DNA of 64,000 nt from Faucicola osloensis_D (GCA_020041925.1 CP083409.1), one strand, 5' to 3'. Shown: positions 36,166 through 45,265, counted from the stretch's first letter. Numbers and translations: made by a program. The notes: generated from the letters alone by a model not told the origin.

Positions 36166-37353
36166 ATGTCCGCATCAACGTCCGCATCAACGCCACAAAC
36201 CACCCTAAACGCACTGTCAGCTATGCCTGATAGCGCCCAGCCGACCAACCAAAAACCTGTACTACTGCAAATCCGTCATTTATCCAAATCTTATGGCGAT
36301 ACCCAAATTTTGCAAAATATTAATCTAGATATCTATGATGGGGAGTTTTTGACGCTGCTGGGTCCTTCTGGCTGTGGCAAAACTACCCTACTACGCTTGA
36401 TTGGCGGATTTGAGCTACCTAATGCCGGTAGTTTGCAGTTAGAAGGGGTTGATATTGCAGGCTTACCTGCGGAAAAACGTCCGATTAATACAGTGTTTCA
36501 GCAGTATGCCCTGTTTCCGCACATGAATGTGTACGACAATATCGCTTATGGACTAAAACTTAAAGGCGTTTCCAAAACCGAAATCGACCAGCGGGTGCGT
36601 GAAGCCTTGGCAATGGTACAACTTGACCATACCATCAATCGTCGTCCGCAAGATTTGTCAGGGGGTCAGCAGCAGCGTATCGCCATCGCCCGTGCCGTGG
36701 TTAATCGCCCAAAAATGCTGCTACTTGATGAACCTCTATCAGCGCTCGATGCCAAACTACGTGAGCAAATGCAATCAGAACTCAAACGCTTACAGCGTGA
36801 ACTGGGTATTACCTTCGTTTTCGTGACCCACGACCAACAAGAAGCCTTGTCGATGTCTGACCGGATTGCCGTCATGAAAAACGGCGTATTCCAGCAAATT
36901 GATACGCCCATTGGTATCTATGAATCGCCTGCCAATTTATTTACCGCAAGCTTTATTGGTGAAACCAACTTGTTTAAAGGTAAAGTGTTAGAGGTCAATC
37001 CAGCCACCATCAAAGTGGAAGTGGTTGAGCAAAATGACGGCTTTCATCCGATTCGTGAATTGCCCCGTCCAAAATTTGACGTGCAAGTCGGTCAAAATGT
37101 CAACTTGCTGCTGCGTCCTGAAGATATCCGCGTGTACTACACCCATGAAGGGCATGAAGGTTTAATCGGCAACGTGGTAGACAGTGCTTATAAAGGCAGT
37201 ACTTTAGATTCTGTGATTCGATTAAAAAACGGCAATATCGTCAAAACGTCAGAGTACTTTAACGAAGACGATCCAAATTTTAACTATAAACTGGGGCAAG
37301 AAGTGCGTATTGACTGGGTCGATGGTTGGGAGTGGATTTTGCCAGATGAATAA
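36166..37353 (+). CDS. potA: polyamine ABC transporter ATPase PotA
   Basis: Energises uptake of putrescine or spermidine. The product (about 395 residues) has a 35-residue Ser/Thr/Ala-rich leader, Walker A GPSGCGKTT near 67-75, signature LSGGQQQR, Walker B LLLDEPLSALD, H-loop VTHDQQEAL, and a C-terminal TOBE regulatory domain from about 285. The ATG at 36166 is preferred; a GTG two codons earlier is also in frame. The last 8 bases overlap the potB start, so the genes are translationally coupled. Confidence 0.93.
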   Translation: MSASTSASTPQTTLNALSAMPDSAQPTNQKPVLLQIRHLSKSYGDTQILQNINLDIYDGEFLTLLGPSGCGKTTLLRLIGGFELPNAGSLQLEGVDIAGLPAEKRPINTVFQQYALFPHMNVYDNIAYGLKLKGVSKTEIDQRVREALAMVQLDHTINRRPQDLSGGQQQRIAIARAVVNRPKMLLLDEPLSALDAKLREQMQSELKRLQRELGITFVFVTHDQQEALSMSDRIAVMKNGVFQQIDTPIGIYESPANLFTASFIGETNLFKGKVLEVNPATIKVEVVEQNDGFHPIRELPRPKFDVQVGQNVNLLLRPEDIRVYYTHEGHEGLIGNVVDSAYKGSTLDSVIRLKNGNIVKTSEYFNEDDPNFNYKLGQEVRIDWVDGWEWILPDE

Positions 37354-38278
37354 TACTACTTCACCTTCGACCGCTAGCGTTTCGACTGCTACCGCGCCTG
37401 CCGCTGTTATGACAAAACAAGGCGGACGTGGCTTTCAGCGTGCGACCCTGTTTGTGATTTGGGCATGGTTGATTATTTTTGCCCTGATTCCCAATATCTT
37501 GGTGATTGCCGCCAGTTTTTTGACTCGGGATGAAGATAAGTTTTTAACACTGCCGGTCACCCTCGACAACTATATTCGATTGATTGATCCGCTTTATTTA
37601 AAAGTGTTTTTACATTCGCTGTCGATGGCAGGGATGACCACGATTATCTGTTTGCTGCTCGGTTATCCATTTGCCTACTTGGTCAGTAAAGCGGATAAGA
37701 AATGGCAGTCATTATTGATGTTAATGCTAGTGATTCCGTTTTGGACCAACTCATTGGTGCGTCTGTATGCGGTAAAACTCATTATGGCAGCCAATGGTCT
37801 GCTCAGCACCCTGCTTATTAACCTTGGGCTTATAAACGAGCCACTGCAAATTTTATATACCCAAAAAGCTGTGATTGGCGGTTTGGTGTATTTGCTGTTT
37901 CCGTTTATGGTCCTACCCCTATATGCGGTATTTGTGGATTTGCGTGACGATTATATTTTGGCATCCAAAGATTTGGGCGCTAACAAGCTACAAACCTTTT
38001 GGCACGTGATTTTGCCGCTGACTACGCCAGGGATTATCTCAGGGGTATTGCTGGTGCTATTGCCTGCCATGGGCATGTTTTATGTGGCGGATATCTTGGG
38101 CGGTTCGCGCAACTTGTTGGTGGGTAATATCATCAAATCGCAGTTTTTGGATGCCCGTGACTGGCCATTTGGTGCCGCGGCGTCCGTGCTATTGACGCTT
38201 GCCATGGCATTGCTGATTATCGCATATCGAGCCAGCAGCAAACGCATTGGTAAAACTGTCTACAACGAAGTGGCATAA
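37346..38278 (+). CDS. potB: polyamine ABC transporter permease PotB
   Basis: Inner-membrane permease of the polyamine importer. From the ATG at 37346 the product is 310 residues with about six helices. The EAA loop that contacts PotA is visible as SKDLGANKLQTFWHVILPLT near residue 210-230. The first 30 residues are Thr/Ala/Ser-rich and cytoplasmic. It overlaps potA by 8 bases and is followed by potC after 10 bases. Confidence 0.92.
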   Translation: MNNTTSPSTASVSTATAPAAVMTKQGGRGFQRATLFVIWAWLIIFALIPNILVIAASFLTRDEDKFLTLPVTLDNYIRLIDPLYLKVFLHSLSMAGMTTIICLLLGYPFAYLVSKADKKWQSLLMLMLVIPFWTNSLVRLYAVKLIMAANGLLSTLLINLGLINEPLQILYTQKAVIGGLVYLLFPFMVLPLYAVFVDLRDDYILASKDLGANKLQTFWHVILPLTTPGIISGVLLVLLPAMGMFYVADILGGSRNLLVGNIIKSQFLDARDWPFGAAASVLLTLAMALLIIAYRASSKRIGKTVYNEVA

Positions 38279-38288
38279 GGGGGACGCT

Positions 38289-39092
38289 ATGTCTAATACT
38301 ATGAAATGGCTGTCTCGCCTGTATTTGACCATCGTATATCTGCTGATGTTCTCCCCGATTGCGGTGATGGTGATTTTCTCATTTAATGCCTCAAAAGTCG
38401 GCTATCAATGGGGCGGTTTTAGTACCCATTGGTACAGCGAGTTATTTAGTAATGCCGCGATGGTACAAGCTGCCATCAATTCGGTCATATTGGCGGTAGT
38501 GGCTGCGACGATTTCTACTGCGATTGGCGGTTTGACGGCGTTAGCGTTACAGCGTTATGACTTTAAAGGCAAATCGATACTACAAAGCTTGCTATTTGTG
38601 CTGATGATGTCGCCTGAGATTGTATTGGCGATTTCGCTATTGGCGTTATTTTTGATTGTGGGGATACAGCTGGGGTTTGTGACCTTGCTAATTGCGCACA
38701 TTACCTTTTGTCTGCCCTTTGTGGTGATTACGGTGACTGCGCGCCTATCTAGCCTCGACACCCGCGTGTTGGAAGCGGCGCGTGATTTGGGTGCCAATGA
38801 ATTTACCATGATTCGTACCGTGCTTGTACCGATTATTTTGCCTGCGATTTTGGCGGGCTGGGTGCTTGCCTTTACCCTATCACTTGATGATGTAGTGGTA
38901 TCGACGTTCAATACAGGACCTGAGTTTGAAATTTTACCATTACAGATTTATTCGATGGTGCGTGTCGGGGTAAAACCTGAAGTCAACGCCGTTGGCACAA
39001 TCTTGCTCGCAATCTCGCTACTGGGTCTGATTATCTCGCAGTTATTACTTGCCAAAAAGTCGATGAATCTACCATCGACCCAAAAACGTTAA
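38289..39092 (+). CDS. potC: polyamine ABC transporter permease PotC
   Basis: Second permease subunit. The ATG at 38289 follows AAGGGGGA at good spacing, and the product is 267 residues with about six helices. The EAA loop is seen as AARDLGANEFTMIRTVLVPI near residue 170. The segment LSLDDVVVSTFNTGP is typical of PotC/PotI. An upstream start at 38247 inside potB is rejected. Confidence 0.92.
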   Translation: MSNTMKWLSRLYLTIVYLLMFSPIAVMVIFSFNASKVGYQWGGFSTHWYSELFSNAAMVQAAINSVILAVVAATISTAIGGLTALALQRYDFKGKSILQSLLFVLMMSPEIVLAISLLALFLIVGIQLGFVTLLIAHITFCLPFVVITVTARLSSLDTRVLEAARDLGANEFTMIRTVLVPIILPAILAGWVLAFTLSLDDVVVSTFNTGPEFEILPLQIYSMVRVGVKPEVNAVGTILLAISLLGLIISQLLLAKKSMNLPSTQKR

Positions 39093-39102
39093 GGAGACTT
39101 AT

Positions 39103-40257
39103 ATGATTTCTCGGATGCTCAATAGAAGACGTTTTTTAGGGTATGGCTTGGGTGTTGGCGGTGCCGTTTTAACAGGGGGTCTGGCAAGTAATCTAACGGG
39201 TTGTCAAAAAGCGGGCGAAACCGCGACTAACGCTTCCGCGTCTGCGTCTGCGTCTGCGTCTACTGCCAGTCAAGGTGGCAAGGTCGTCAATGTCTATAAC
39301 TGGACGGAGTATATCTCTGACCAAGTGCTTAAAGATTTTACCGCAGAGACAGGTATCGACGTTATTTATAGCACCTTTGATTCTAACGAAGCCATGTATG
39401 CCAAGCTCAAACTCATGAATGGCAGTGGTGAGTATGATGTGGCGTTTCCGGGTACGGATTTTGTCGATAAAATGCGTAAAGAAGGGATGCTTGAGCCGCT
39501 CGACCATGCCAAATTAACCAATTTTGACAACCTTGGCAAAACCTTTATCAATGCCCCTTTTGACCCTGAAAACAAGTTTAGTATCCCCTATCTGTGGGGC
39601 TCATCAGGCATCGCAGTCAATACCAAACGCATTGCTAAAGCAAGCTTGAGCAGCTGGAATGACTTATGGCAACCGGAATATGAAGGGCGTGTCATGCTGA
39701 TGAATGACATCCGTGACGTGTTCACCATGAGTCTATTGACCCTTGGCTATAACGGCAGCACCAAAAATCCTGAAGCCATCAAACAAGCGTATGAAAAACT
39801 CACCAAGCTGATGCCCAATGTGCGTACCTTTAACTCAGATGCACCGCGCATGCCGTTTATGGAAGGGGAAACTTACTTGGGCTTGGCTTGGAACGGTGAA
39901 GTCATCATGGCGCAAGACCAAGGGATGCCAGAGCTGGACTTTGTGTATCCAAAAGAAGGCGCTATTATGTGGATGGATAACATGGTCATCCCCAAAAATG
40001 CCAAAAACAACGACAATGCCCATAAGTTTATCGATTTTATCTTGCGACCCAAATACGCTGCCATGATTAGTGAAGAAATCGGCTACGGCTCGCCCAATGA
40101 GGCGGCGAAAAAAGAAATGCCGCCTGAGCTTGCTAACAATCCGATTGTGTATCCGCCAGCTGATTTGCTAAAACATGCCATGTTTCGTGAAGACGTAGGC
40201 GATGAGATAATGGCGCTGTATCAGCAGTATTGGGATAGGCTCAAAGTGGATATGTAA
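39103..40257 (+). CDS. potD: polyamine-binding periplasmic protein, PotD/PotF family
   Basis: Captures the polyamine and delivers it to PotBC. AAGGAG precedes the ATG. The 384-residue precursor has a twin-arginine-like start NRRRFLGYG (residues 7-15), a hydrophobic stretch, and lipobox LTGC (Cys 34), which suggests a Tat-exported lipoprotein. An Ala-Ser repeat linker follows (encoded by GCGTCT repeats), then the SBP fold beginning VVNVYNWTEYISDQVL near 60. Family residues for polyamine binding such as the WTEY and WGSSGIAVNT segments are seen. PotD and PotF substrates cannot be separated by eye. Confidence 0.92.
   Translation: MISRMLNRRRFLGYGLGVGGAVLTGGLASNLTGCQKAGETATNASASASASASTASQGGKVVNVYNWTEYISDQVLKDFTAETGIDVIYSTFDSNEAMYAKLKLMNGSGEYDVAFPGTDFVDKMRKEGMLEPLDHAKLTNFDNLGKTFINAPFDPENKFSIPYLWGSSGIAVNTKRIAKASLSSWNDLWQPEYEGRVMLMNDIRDVFTMSLLTLGYNGSTKNPEAIKQAYEKLTKLMPNVRTFNSDAPRMPFMEGETYLGLAWNGEVIMAQDQGMPELDFVYPKEGAIMWMDNMVIPKNAKNNDNAHKFIDFILRPKYAAMISEEIGYGSPNEAAKKEMPPELANNPIVYPPADLLKHAMFREDVGDEIMALYQQYWDRLKVDM
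39238..39261 (+). repeat. in-frame hexanucleotide repeat in potD
   Basis: Four copies of GCGTCT lie in frame and encode Ala-Ser repeats directly after the lipidated cysteine region. A degenerate GCTTCC unit precedes them. Copy changes would alter only linker length. Confidence 0.9.
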
Positions 40258-40311
40258 CAGACAAATTGGTAAAAAGCGGTACTAAAAAATACACTAAATG
40301 AAGGAGTATCT

Positions 40312-40833
40312 ATGAAATCAAAAATAGAAAAGCTTATGTTAGGGTTCTCATTGCTACCGCTATCGTTATCAGCTGTTGCTTATGATAAAGCCGATGAACG
40401 TATCATTGACCAACATATGCAAATCGTGGTGGATAGCATCAAAGCCAAACAAATCGCGCCGATTATGGCGTTGATGCCGCCGCAAATTTTTGTGGTAATC
40501 GGTGAGCGTTTTGATATGGATGCTGCTACCCTCAAAACCCATATGATACAAACAGCAGATGACACTTTCAAAGATATGGCTACCGCCAAATTTAGCTATC
40601 GCTATAATTTGAGCAAAGCCAAAGTCTATCAGTCGACCACTGGGCGCGAGTATGTGATATTCCCGACAACATTCACGATGGATGATATCACTATCAACAG
40701 CCATGTCGTGGCGATTCAAGATAAGGTGGATGACACTAAAAAATGGTATATCGTACGTATCGAATCCCCTGCACAAATTGAGTTTATCAAACAAGCTTAT
40801 CCTGATATCACTGATATACAAATCCCAGATTAA
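40312..40833 (+). CDS. secreted hypothetical protein, 173 residues
   Basis: GAAGGAG lies 7 bases before the ATG. A signal peptide of about 24 residues ends in LSAVA with cleavage likely before YDKADE. The mature part, about 150 residues, mixes helices and strands, has no Cys, and is not a family I recognise; it loosely resembles small DUF-type periplasmic proteins with a cystatin-like layout. It follows potD by 54 bases on the same strand, so it may be cotranscribed with the importer. A link to polyamine uptake is inference from position only. Confidence 0.75.
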   Translation: MKSKIEKLMLGFSLLPLSLSAVAYDKADERIIDQHMQIVVDSIKAKQIAPIMALMPPQIFVVIGERFDMDAATLKTHMIQTADDTFKDMATAKFSYRYNLSKAKVYQSTTGREYVIFPTTFTMDDITINSHVVAIQDKVDDTKKWYIVRIESPAQIEFIKQAYPDITDIQIPD

Positions 40834-40870
40834 AAGAATAAAAGAGTAAAAGAGTAAAAGAGTAAAAATT
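40831..40870 (+). repeat. five tandem 8-base units starting at a stop codon
   Basis: TAAAAGAA, TAAAAGAG (three times) and TAAAAATT run from 40831, the first base of the stop codon of the secreted protein gene. With an 8-base period TAA occurs in all three frames. Confidence 0.92.
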
Positions 40871-40886
40871 TAATAGTTTAAAAGCG

Positions 40887-40921
40887 AAAAAAGCGGGCTT
40901 ATGATTAAGTCCGCTTTTTTT
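40887..40921. terminator. bidirectional rho-independent terminator before gor
   Basis: Arms AAAAAAGCGGGCTT and AAGTCCGCTTTTTT pair with one mismatch-tolerant wobble and have A and T runs on both sides. It serves the converging secreted-protein gene and gor. Confidence 0.9.
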
Positions 40922-40936
40922 ACCTTAAAAATCTGC

Positions 40937-42307
40937 TTAGCGCATGGTGACAAACTCTTCTGAGCCAGTCGGATGAATCGCCACCGTGTCATCAAAGTCA
41001 CGTTTGGTTGCACCCATTTTGATAGCAACAGCAAAACCTTGAATCATCTCATCGACGCCAAAACCTACACCATGCAAGCCCACCACTTTTTCTTCCTCAC
41101 CCACACAAATCAGCTTCATGTGACACGGCTCACGATGCTTGGTCACTGCACTATACATCGGGGTAAAATTGGATTTATAGACTTTAACCGCATTGATGCC
41201 ATAGCCTTTGACCGCCTCTTCTTCGCTCAGCCCTACAGTACCAATCGGTGGATGGCTAAAAATCACGCTCGGCACTAGGTTATAGTCCAAATGCTCATTG
41301 GGTTTGTTGTTAAACAAGCGCTCAGATAATCGACGACCTGCTGCCACCGCCACTGGGGTCAATTGAATACCATGTTCGATGATGTCGCCCACCGCATAGA
41401 TACCTTCGACATTGGTATTTTGATAGGCATCAACTTTGACAAAGCCTTGCTCATTGACTTCAACGCCTGCTTTATCAAGATTAATGGTATCGGTTGCAGG
41501 TGCGCGACCCGTTGCCCAAATCAAACAATCCACCGTCAAGGTCTCATTGTTTGACAATTCAATGCTCAATGAGCCATCCTGGTTTTTGCGTATTTGTTGT
41601 GGCAGCAATCCATAATGAAATTCAATACCATCATCGTGCATGATATGGGTGAGCGTGGTGACAATGTCGGCATCAAAGTTTTTGAGCACCCGCTTGCTAC
41701 GCACAATCAGATGGGTTTTTGAGCCCAATGCATTCATCACCCCTGCAATCTCGACACCGATATAGCCTGACCCCACAATCGCTACCCGCGGTGGCAACTC
41801 GGTCAAGTCAAAAAAACCATCCGAGTCAATACCCAACTCTGCCCCTTCAATCGCTGGGCGAACAGGCCGACCGCCCATTGCTAGTAAAATATGGTCAGCG
41901 GTAATGGTCTCTATTGTGCCGTCATTTTTATACACCTCAACGGTATGTTTATCGGCAAATTTGGCAAAACCATGAATCACATCGACTTGGTTATTTTTGA
42001 GGCCATTGTTGTACGACTGATGAATACGGGTGATATAAGCTTGGCGACTTTGTACCAATTTGGCAAAGTCAAATTGTTTAACATCCAAATCAAAGCCATA
42101 GTCAGGCGCATAATGATTTATCGCCGCTGCCATATTGGCGCCATACCACATCACTTTTTTGGGCACACAGCCAACATTGACGCAAGTACCGCCTAGCTGC
42201 TTGGCTTCAATCAAGGCACATTTTTTACCATAGCTGGCAGCACGGTTGATGGATGCAATGCCCCCTGACCCACCACCAATCGCGATATAATCATAATGTT
42301 TGCTCAT
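40937..42307 (-). CDS. gor: glutathione-disulfide reductase
   Basis: Reduces glutathione disulfide with NADPH. The 456-residue flavoprotein has the FAD-binding GGGSGGIAS (11-19), the redox-active pair CVNVGC (C42, C47), an NADPH-binding GSGYIGVEIAGV near 180 followed by the Arg pair RSKR near 203-206, and the C-terminal HPTGSEEFVTMR with the catalytic His. Arg residues in this place favour NADPH over NADH. Context offers no operon partners. The length is normal. Confidence 0.94.
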   Translation of the reverse strand: MSKHYDYIAIGGGSGGIASINRAASYGKKCALIEAKQLGGTCVNVGCVPKKVMWYGANMAAAINHYAPDYGFDLDVKQFDFAKLVQSRQAYITRIHQSYNNGLKNNQVDVIHGFAKFADKHTVEVYKNDGTIETITADHILLAMGGRPVRPAIEGAELGIDSDGFFDLTELPPRVAIVGSGYIGVEIAGVMNALGSKTHLIVRSKRVLKNFDADIVTTLTHIMHDDGIEFHYGLLPQQIRKNQDGSLSIELSNNETLTVDCLIWATGRAPATDTINLDKAGVEVNEQGFVKVDAYQNTNVEGIYAVGDIIEHGIQLTPVAVAAGRRLSERLFNNKPNEHLDYNLVPSVIFSHPPIGTVGLSEEEAVKGYGINAVKVYKSNFTPMYSAVTKHREPCHMKLICVGEEEKVVGLHGVGFGVDEMIQGFAVAIKMGATKRDFDDTVAIHPTGSEEFVTMR

Positions 42308-42441
42308 AATTCTTCCTGTTTTTTGGTCATTTTCAAAATTATATGTGGTTATTTTACCAAGTTTTGGTGGTTAGAAAAGTTGTTAATTCTCACCTTTCTC
42401 ATTGATAAAATAAAACAAATCAGCGCTTTTTTTGAATAATT

Positions 42442-43665
42442 TTAATGAAAAAGGTTTAAACACCCTTGCGTCACCGCAAAAGGCATCAGATAAAATCGGG
42501 TTTTTTTGGGTTGGCAAAATTCAATCGGCTGTGCCATTAACTGCGTGCTTAGTGTTGGGACAATCAGCCAAGCTTCATCGGCATCAAACTCACTGGCGTA
42601 GGTAAGTAGTTGGTACATATCTGCCAAGCTTATGTCGTTGAAAGTAGCAGTTTTTTTCCATTTCACATCGGCGATAATGAGTTTATCGGCAGACCTTAGC
42701 CAAATATCGGGTTTGATGGTTAACCCTTGCTGCACGGTCAATGGCTGTCTTTTTTGCTCAACTAGCTCAAAACTCTGTGCTGCAAATTGTTGTTGGATTT
42801 TCCTGCCCACCCATTTTTCAAAGGCAAATGGCATATTCACCAGCCAAGTTGGGGTCAAAAACTGCCCTTGGCTACTGGCTTGTTGTAGCGTGAGCAGCGC
42901 ATAACAAAAGCTGATAAAAGTATAATTACGCTGGGCAAGCAGACTGGGCAACGCGGTCAATTCTTGCAGCGCTTGAGAAAATAAGGTGTCGTATAAGTTT
43001 TTGGTAACCGTACCCACTGCCTGCCATTGGCTCGGTAATGGGAAAGCCATGCTGCCAATCACCCGCTCGATGGTGGTCTTCACCAAACGATTGCCAGCGG
43101 TATCCATCGCAAAATTTTCAGTCTGATGATAAAACTTATGCGGCTGGTGGAGGTTATGCTGCAATTGCTCTTTGACCAGTAATTTACCTTGCAGATAAGG
43201 CTGATTTTGCTCAAATTGCTGATATTGCTGATTGGGCACATACTGCGCAAATCCCTGCCAAAAATATGCCTGCAGCCACTCGCTAAGCGATAGCGAATGA
43301 TTGCTGGGTGGAGGATTGGGGGCTGGAGGATTGATGAGTAGTTGATTGGCTAGATTGGGTAACGACTTGGGCAATAAGGCTTGCCACACTGCTGTCAGCA
43401 TCTGTTGTACCCATTGACGGGTTTGGGTAACTTCATCAGCATGAGTGATTTGGCTTTGTGCAAGTTTTGGCAAAATCTCAACTTGCCCGCCACTGGGCAA
43501 CCCAATCACACCGATATAGTGGCGTACTTTGAGTTGCCACCGCTGCTGTTTACGCTCAATGCGAAAAACGTCAAAATTTTGCTCGATAAGCCAGTCAAAA
43601 TCCTGCCTATCGTCAAAATCTGCCGCGGTCAGGCAACTATGTTCAAACGTGATGATGGCTTTCAT
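42442..43665 (-). CDS. mcrC: McrC-family nuclease subunit of a type IV restriction system
   Basis: McrC proteins cut DNA when recruited by the McrB NTPase. The 407-residue protein has an N-terminal domain with GVIGLPSGGQVEILPKLA near 51-69 typical of McrBC subunit C, and a C-terminal PD-(D/E)xK nuclease core: KPD at 318-320 and IADVKWKK with D333 and K335. These are the expected metal and catalytic residues, so the nuclease looks intact. Its ATG overlaps the mcrB stop as ATGA. Target modification cannot be told from sequence. Confidence 0.9.
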   Translation of the reverse strand: MKAIITFEHSCLTAADFDDRQDFDWLIEQNFDVFRIERKQQRWQLKVRHYIGVIGLPSGGQVEILPKLAQSQITHADEVTQTRQWVQQMLTAVWQALLPKSLPNLANQLLINPPAPNPPPSNHSLSLSEWLQAYFWQGFAQYVPNQQYQQFEQNQPYLQGKLLVKEQLQHNLHQPHKFYHQTENFAMDTAGNRLVKTTIERVIGSMAFPLPSQWQAVGTVTKNLYDTLFSQALQELTALPSLLAQRNYTFISFCYALLTLQQASSQGQFLTPTWLVNMPFAFEKWVGRKIQQQFAAQSFELVEQKRQPLTVQQGLTIKPDIWLRSADKLIIADVKWKKTATFNDISLADMYQLLTYASEFDADEAWLIVPTLSTQLMAQPIEFCQPKKTRFYLMPFAVTQGCLNLFH

Positions 43666-44954
43666 TGGGCGCTTTGATAGATTGCAAGATAGCTATTTGG
43701 GTCATCAAGCGCTTGGGTATTAATATCAAAACCCGCTTGCTGCGCCATAAATCCCGTGGCTTTTTTGTTATCAACTAGCCTGATAAAGCGTTGCCCAAAG
43801 ACTGCTTGCAAGATTTGTCCATGGTGCTGGCAGGCTTGCGCCACTTGTGGGATGATGGATTGGCTAAACGCAGCGCTTAACGCTTGCAGCGAATCAATAC
43901 CCCACAAAAAACTATGCCCTAACTGACTGTCTTTTGCCAAATTCTGCGAGATTCTTTCATTCAATGCGGTCAACAATTTGGCTAAATCAATCTCAATCCC
44001 ATTTACCATCACTTTACCCAATAACTGTGACTGCGGTTGACATTCAATAAATTCAAAACGGCGGCGAAATGCCATATCGAGCGGCGCCAATGAATGATCT
44101 TGGCTGTTCATGGTGGCGTAGATATCGACATTGCTAGGCACACTAAACGGCTGACGCGAATACGCCAAATTCACCGACAAGCTATCTGTCTGTCCTGCGC
44201 GTTTCGTCGGCTCAATCAAACTCATCAACTCCCCAAACACGCGGGCGACATTGGCGCGGTTGATTTCATCAATCAACATGGCATAACGGTGGCTAGGGTC
44301 ATGTTTGGCTTGTTGACACAGTCTAAGAAAAGCGCCTGACTCAATGCGATAGCTCATCTGCCCATTGTCCGCGATGTGGGGACGAATCCCTTCGACAAAT
44401 TCTTCATATCCATACGCTTGATGAAAACTGACAAAACTAAAGCGTTCTAGCTTTGGCTGTAAATAGTTGGGCTGAAACTGGCTATGAATCGCCGCTTGGT
44501 AATCATCGAGTTTGTTTTGCAAATCTGCTAATAACGGCAAGCTGTCTGCTAATAAAAACCAATTACTGCTATCGTCTTTATCAAAATACGATTGGCTAGA
44601 TTTATTTTTTACCAATACATTTTTGGAATCTGCAGGACTAAATTGCTGTAGCGTTGACCATGCTGTATTGGCAATTGCCTTTTCGCGGTGGTTAATTTTT
44701 AGCTTAGTAACAAAGAATAAGTTGTTAGTAATTTCAGCAACTTTAAGTAATGACTTTCCCTTTTTTCTTTCATCTAAAAATACTAAACAAATCACCTCTC
44801 GCCAGCTTAGTGGCTTAAGCAAAGCTTTTAGCAATTCATCCGCATTGGCTACCGGCAATAGCTCGGTATAGCGTTTTGCGATTTGTTGCAGTCGGTAGGT
44901 CTTACCTGTCCCTGCTACGCCCGTATAGATAATATTTTTTGGCCGCTCACTCAT
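43662..44954 (-). CDS. mcrB: McrB-type AAA+ NTPase without N-terminal reader domain
   Basis: Motor subunit of the restriction system. The 430-residue protein starts almost directly with Walker A GVAGTGKT (12-19), so the N-terminal DNA-recognition domain of classical McrB is absent. Residues about 48-135 form an extra insert with a pattern like a winged helix (LSWREVICLVFLDE, then NTAWSTLQQFS, then WFLL). Walker B is AMLIDEIN (225-232). The McrB signature normally MNTADRS reads MNSQDHS at 282-288, then AFRRRF. It overlaps the rhodanese gene and mcrC by 4 bases each. The winged-helix reading is inference. Confidence 0.88.
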   Translation of the reverse strand: MSERPKNIIYTGVAGTGKTYRLQQIAKRYTELLPVANADELLKALLKPLSWREVICLVFLDERKKGKSLLKVAEITNNLFFVTKLKINHREKAIANTAWSTLQQFSPADSKNVLVKNKSSQSYFDKDDSSNWFLLADSLPLLADLQNKLDDYQAAIHSQFQPNYLQPKLERFSFVSFHQAYGYEEFVEGIRPHIADNGQMSYRIESGAFLRLCQQAKHDPSHRYAMLIDEINRANVARVFGELMSLIEPTKRAGQTDSLSVNLAYSRQPFSVPSNVDIYATMNSQDHSLAPLDMAFRRRFEFIECQPQSQLLGKVMVNGIEIDLAKLLTALNERISQNLAKDSQLGHSFLWGIDSLQALSAAFSQSIIPQVAQACQHHGQILQAVFGQRFIRLVDNKKATGFMAQQAGFDINTQALDDPNSYLAIYQSAQ

Positions 44955-45265
44955 GACAGATTATCACTCACGATAGTCATACCTGCCGCTTTTGCCGCAC
45001 GTGTACCACCCGTCAAATGGACGATATCCCGATTTGGGTCAATCTCATTGAGCAAAGCGACAGCTTTGGCGGCTTTGCTGCCACCACCGCATAGCACATA
45101 GACGGTGCCATCCGTGGTTGCCAATAACTCTGCCGTCAGCGTATCCAAGGGTTGGTTTTTGGCACACTCAATATGTCCTTGCGCAAATGCTTTACTATCC
45201 CGCACATCCCAAACGGTATCGTTTGCGGTGGCAGAAAAGTCGGTAATGGCTAGTTCACGAATCAT
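44951..45265 (-). CDS. single-domain rhodanese-like protein coupled to mcrBC
   Basis: The 104-residue protein is one rhodanese domain. The active-site loop VLCGGGSKA has the Cys at 59, so a persulfide-carrying role is possible. WDVRDSKAFAQGHIE near 19-33 is the conserved first motif. There is no signal peptide. GAGAGG precedes the ATG at 45265. Its stop overlaps the mcrB start as ATGA, making it the first gene of a three-gene coupled cassette. No function is known for a rhodanese in McrBC systems, so any link is inference from the coupling. Confidence 0.88.
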   Translation of the reverse strand: MIRELAITDFSATANDTVWDVRDSKAFAQGHIECAKNQPLDTLTAELLATTDGTVYVLCGGGSKAAKAVALLNEIDPNRDIVHLTGGTRAAKAAGMTIVSDNLS

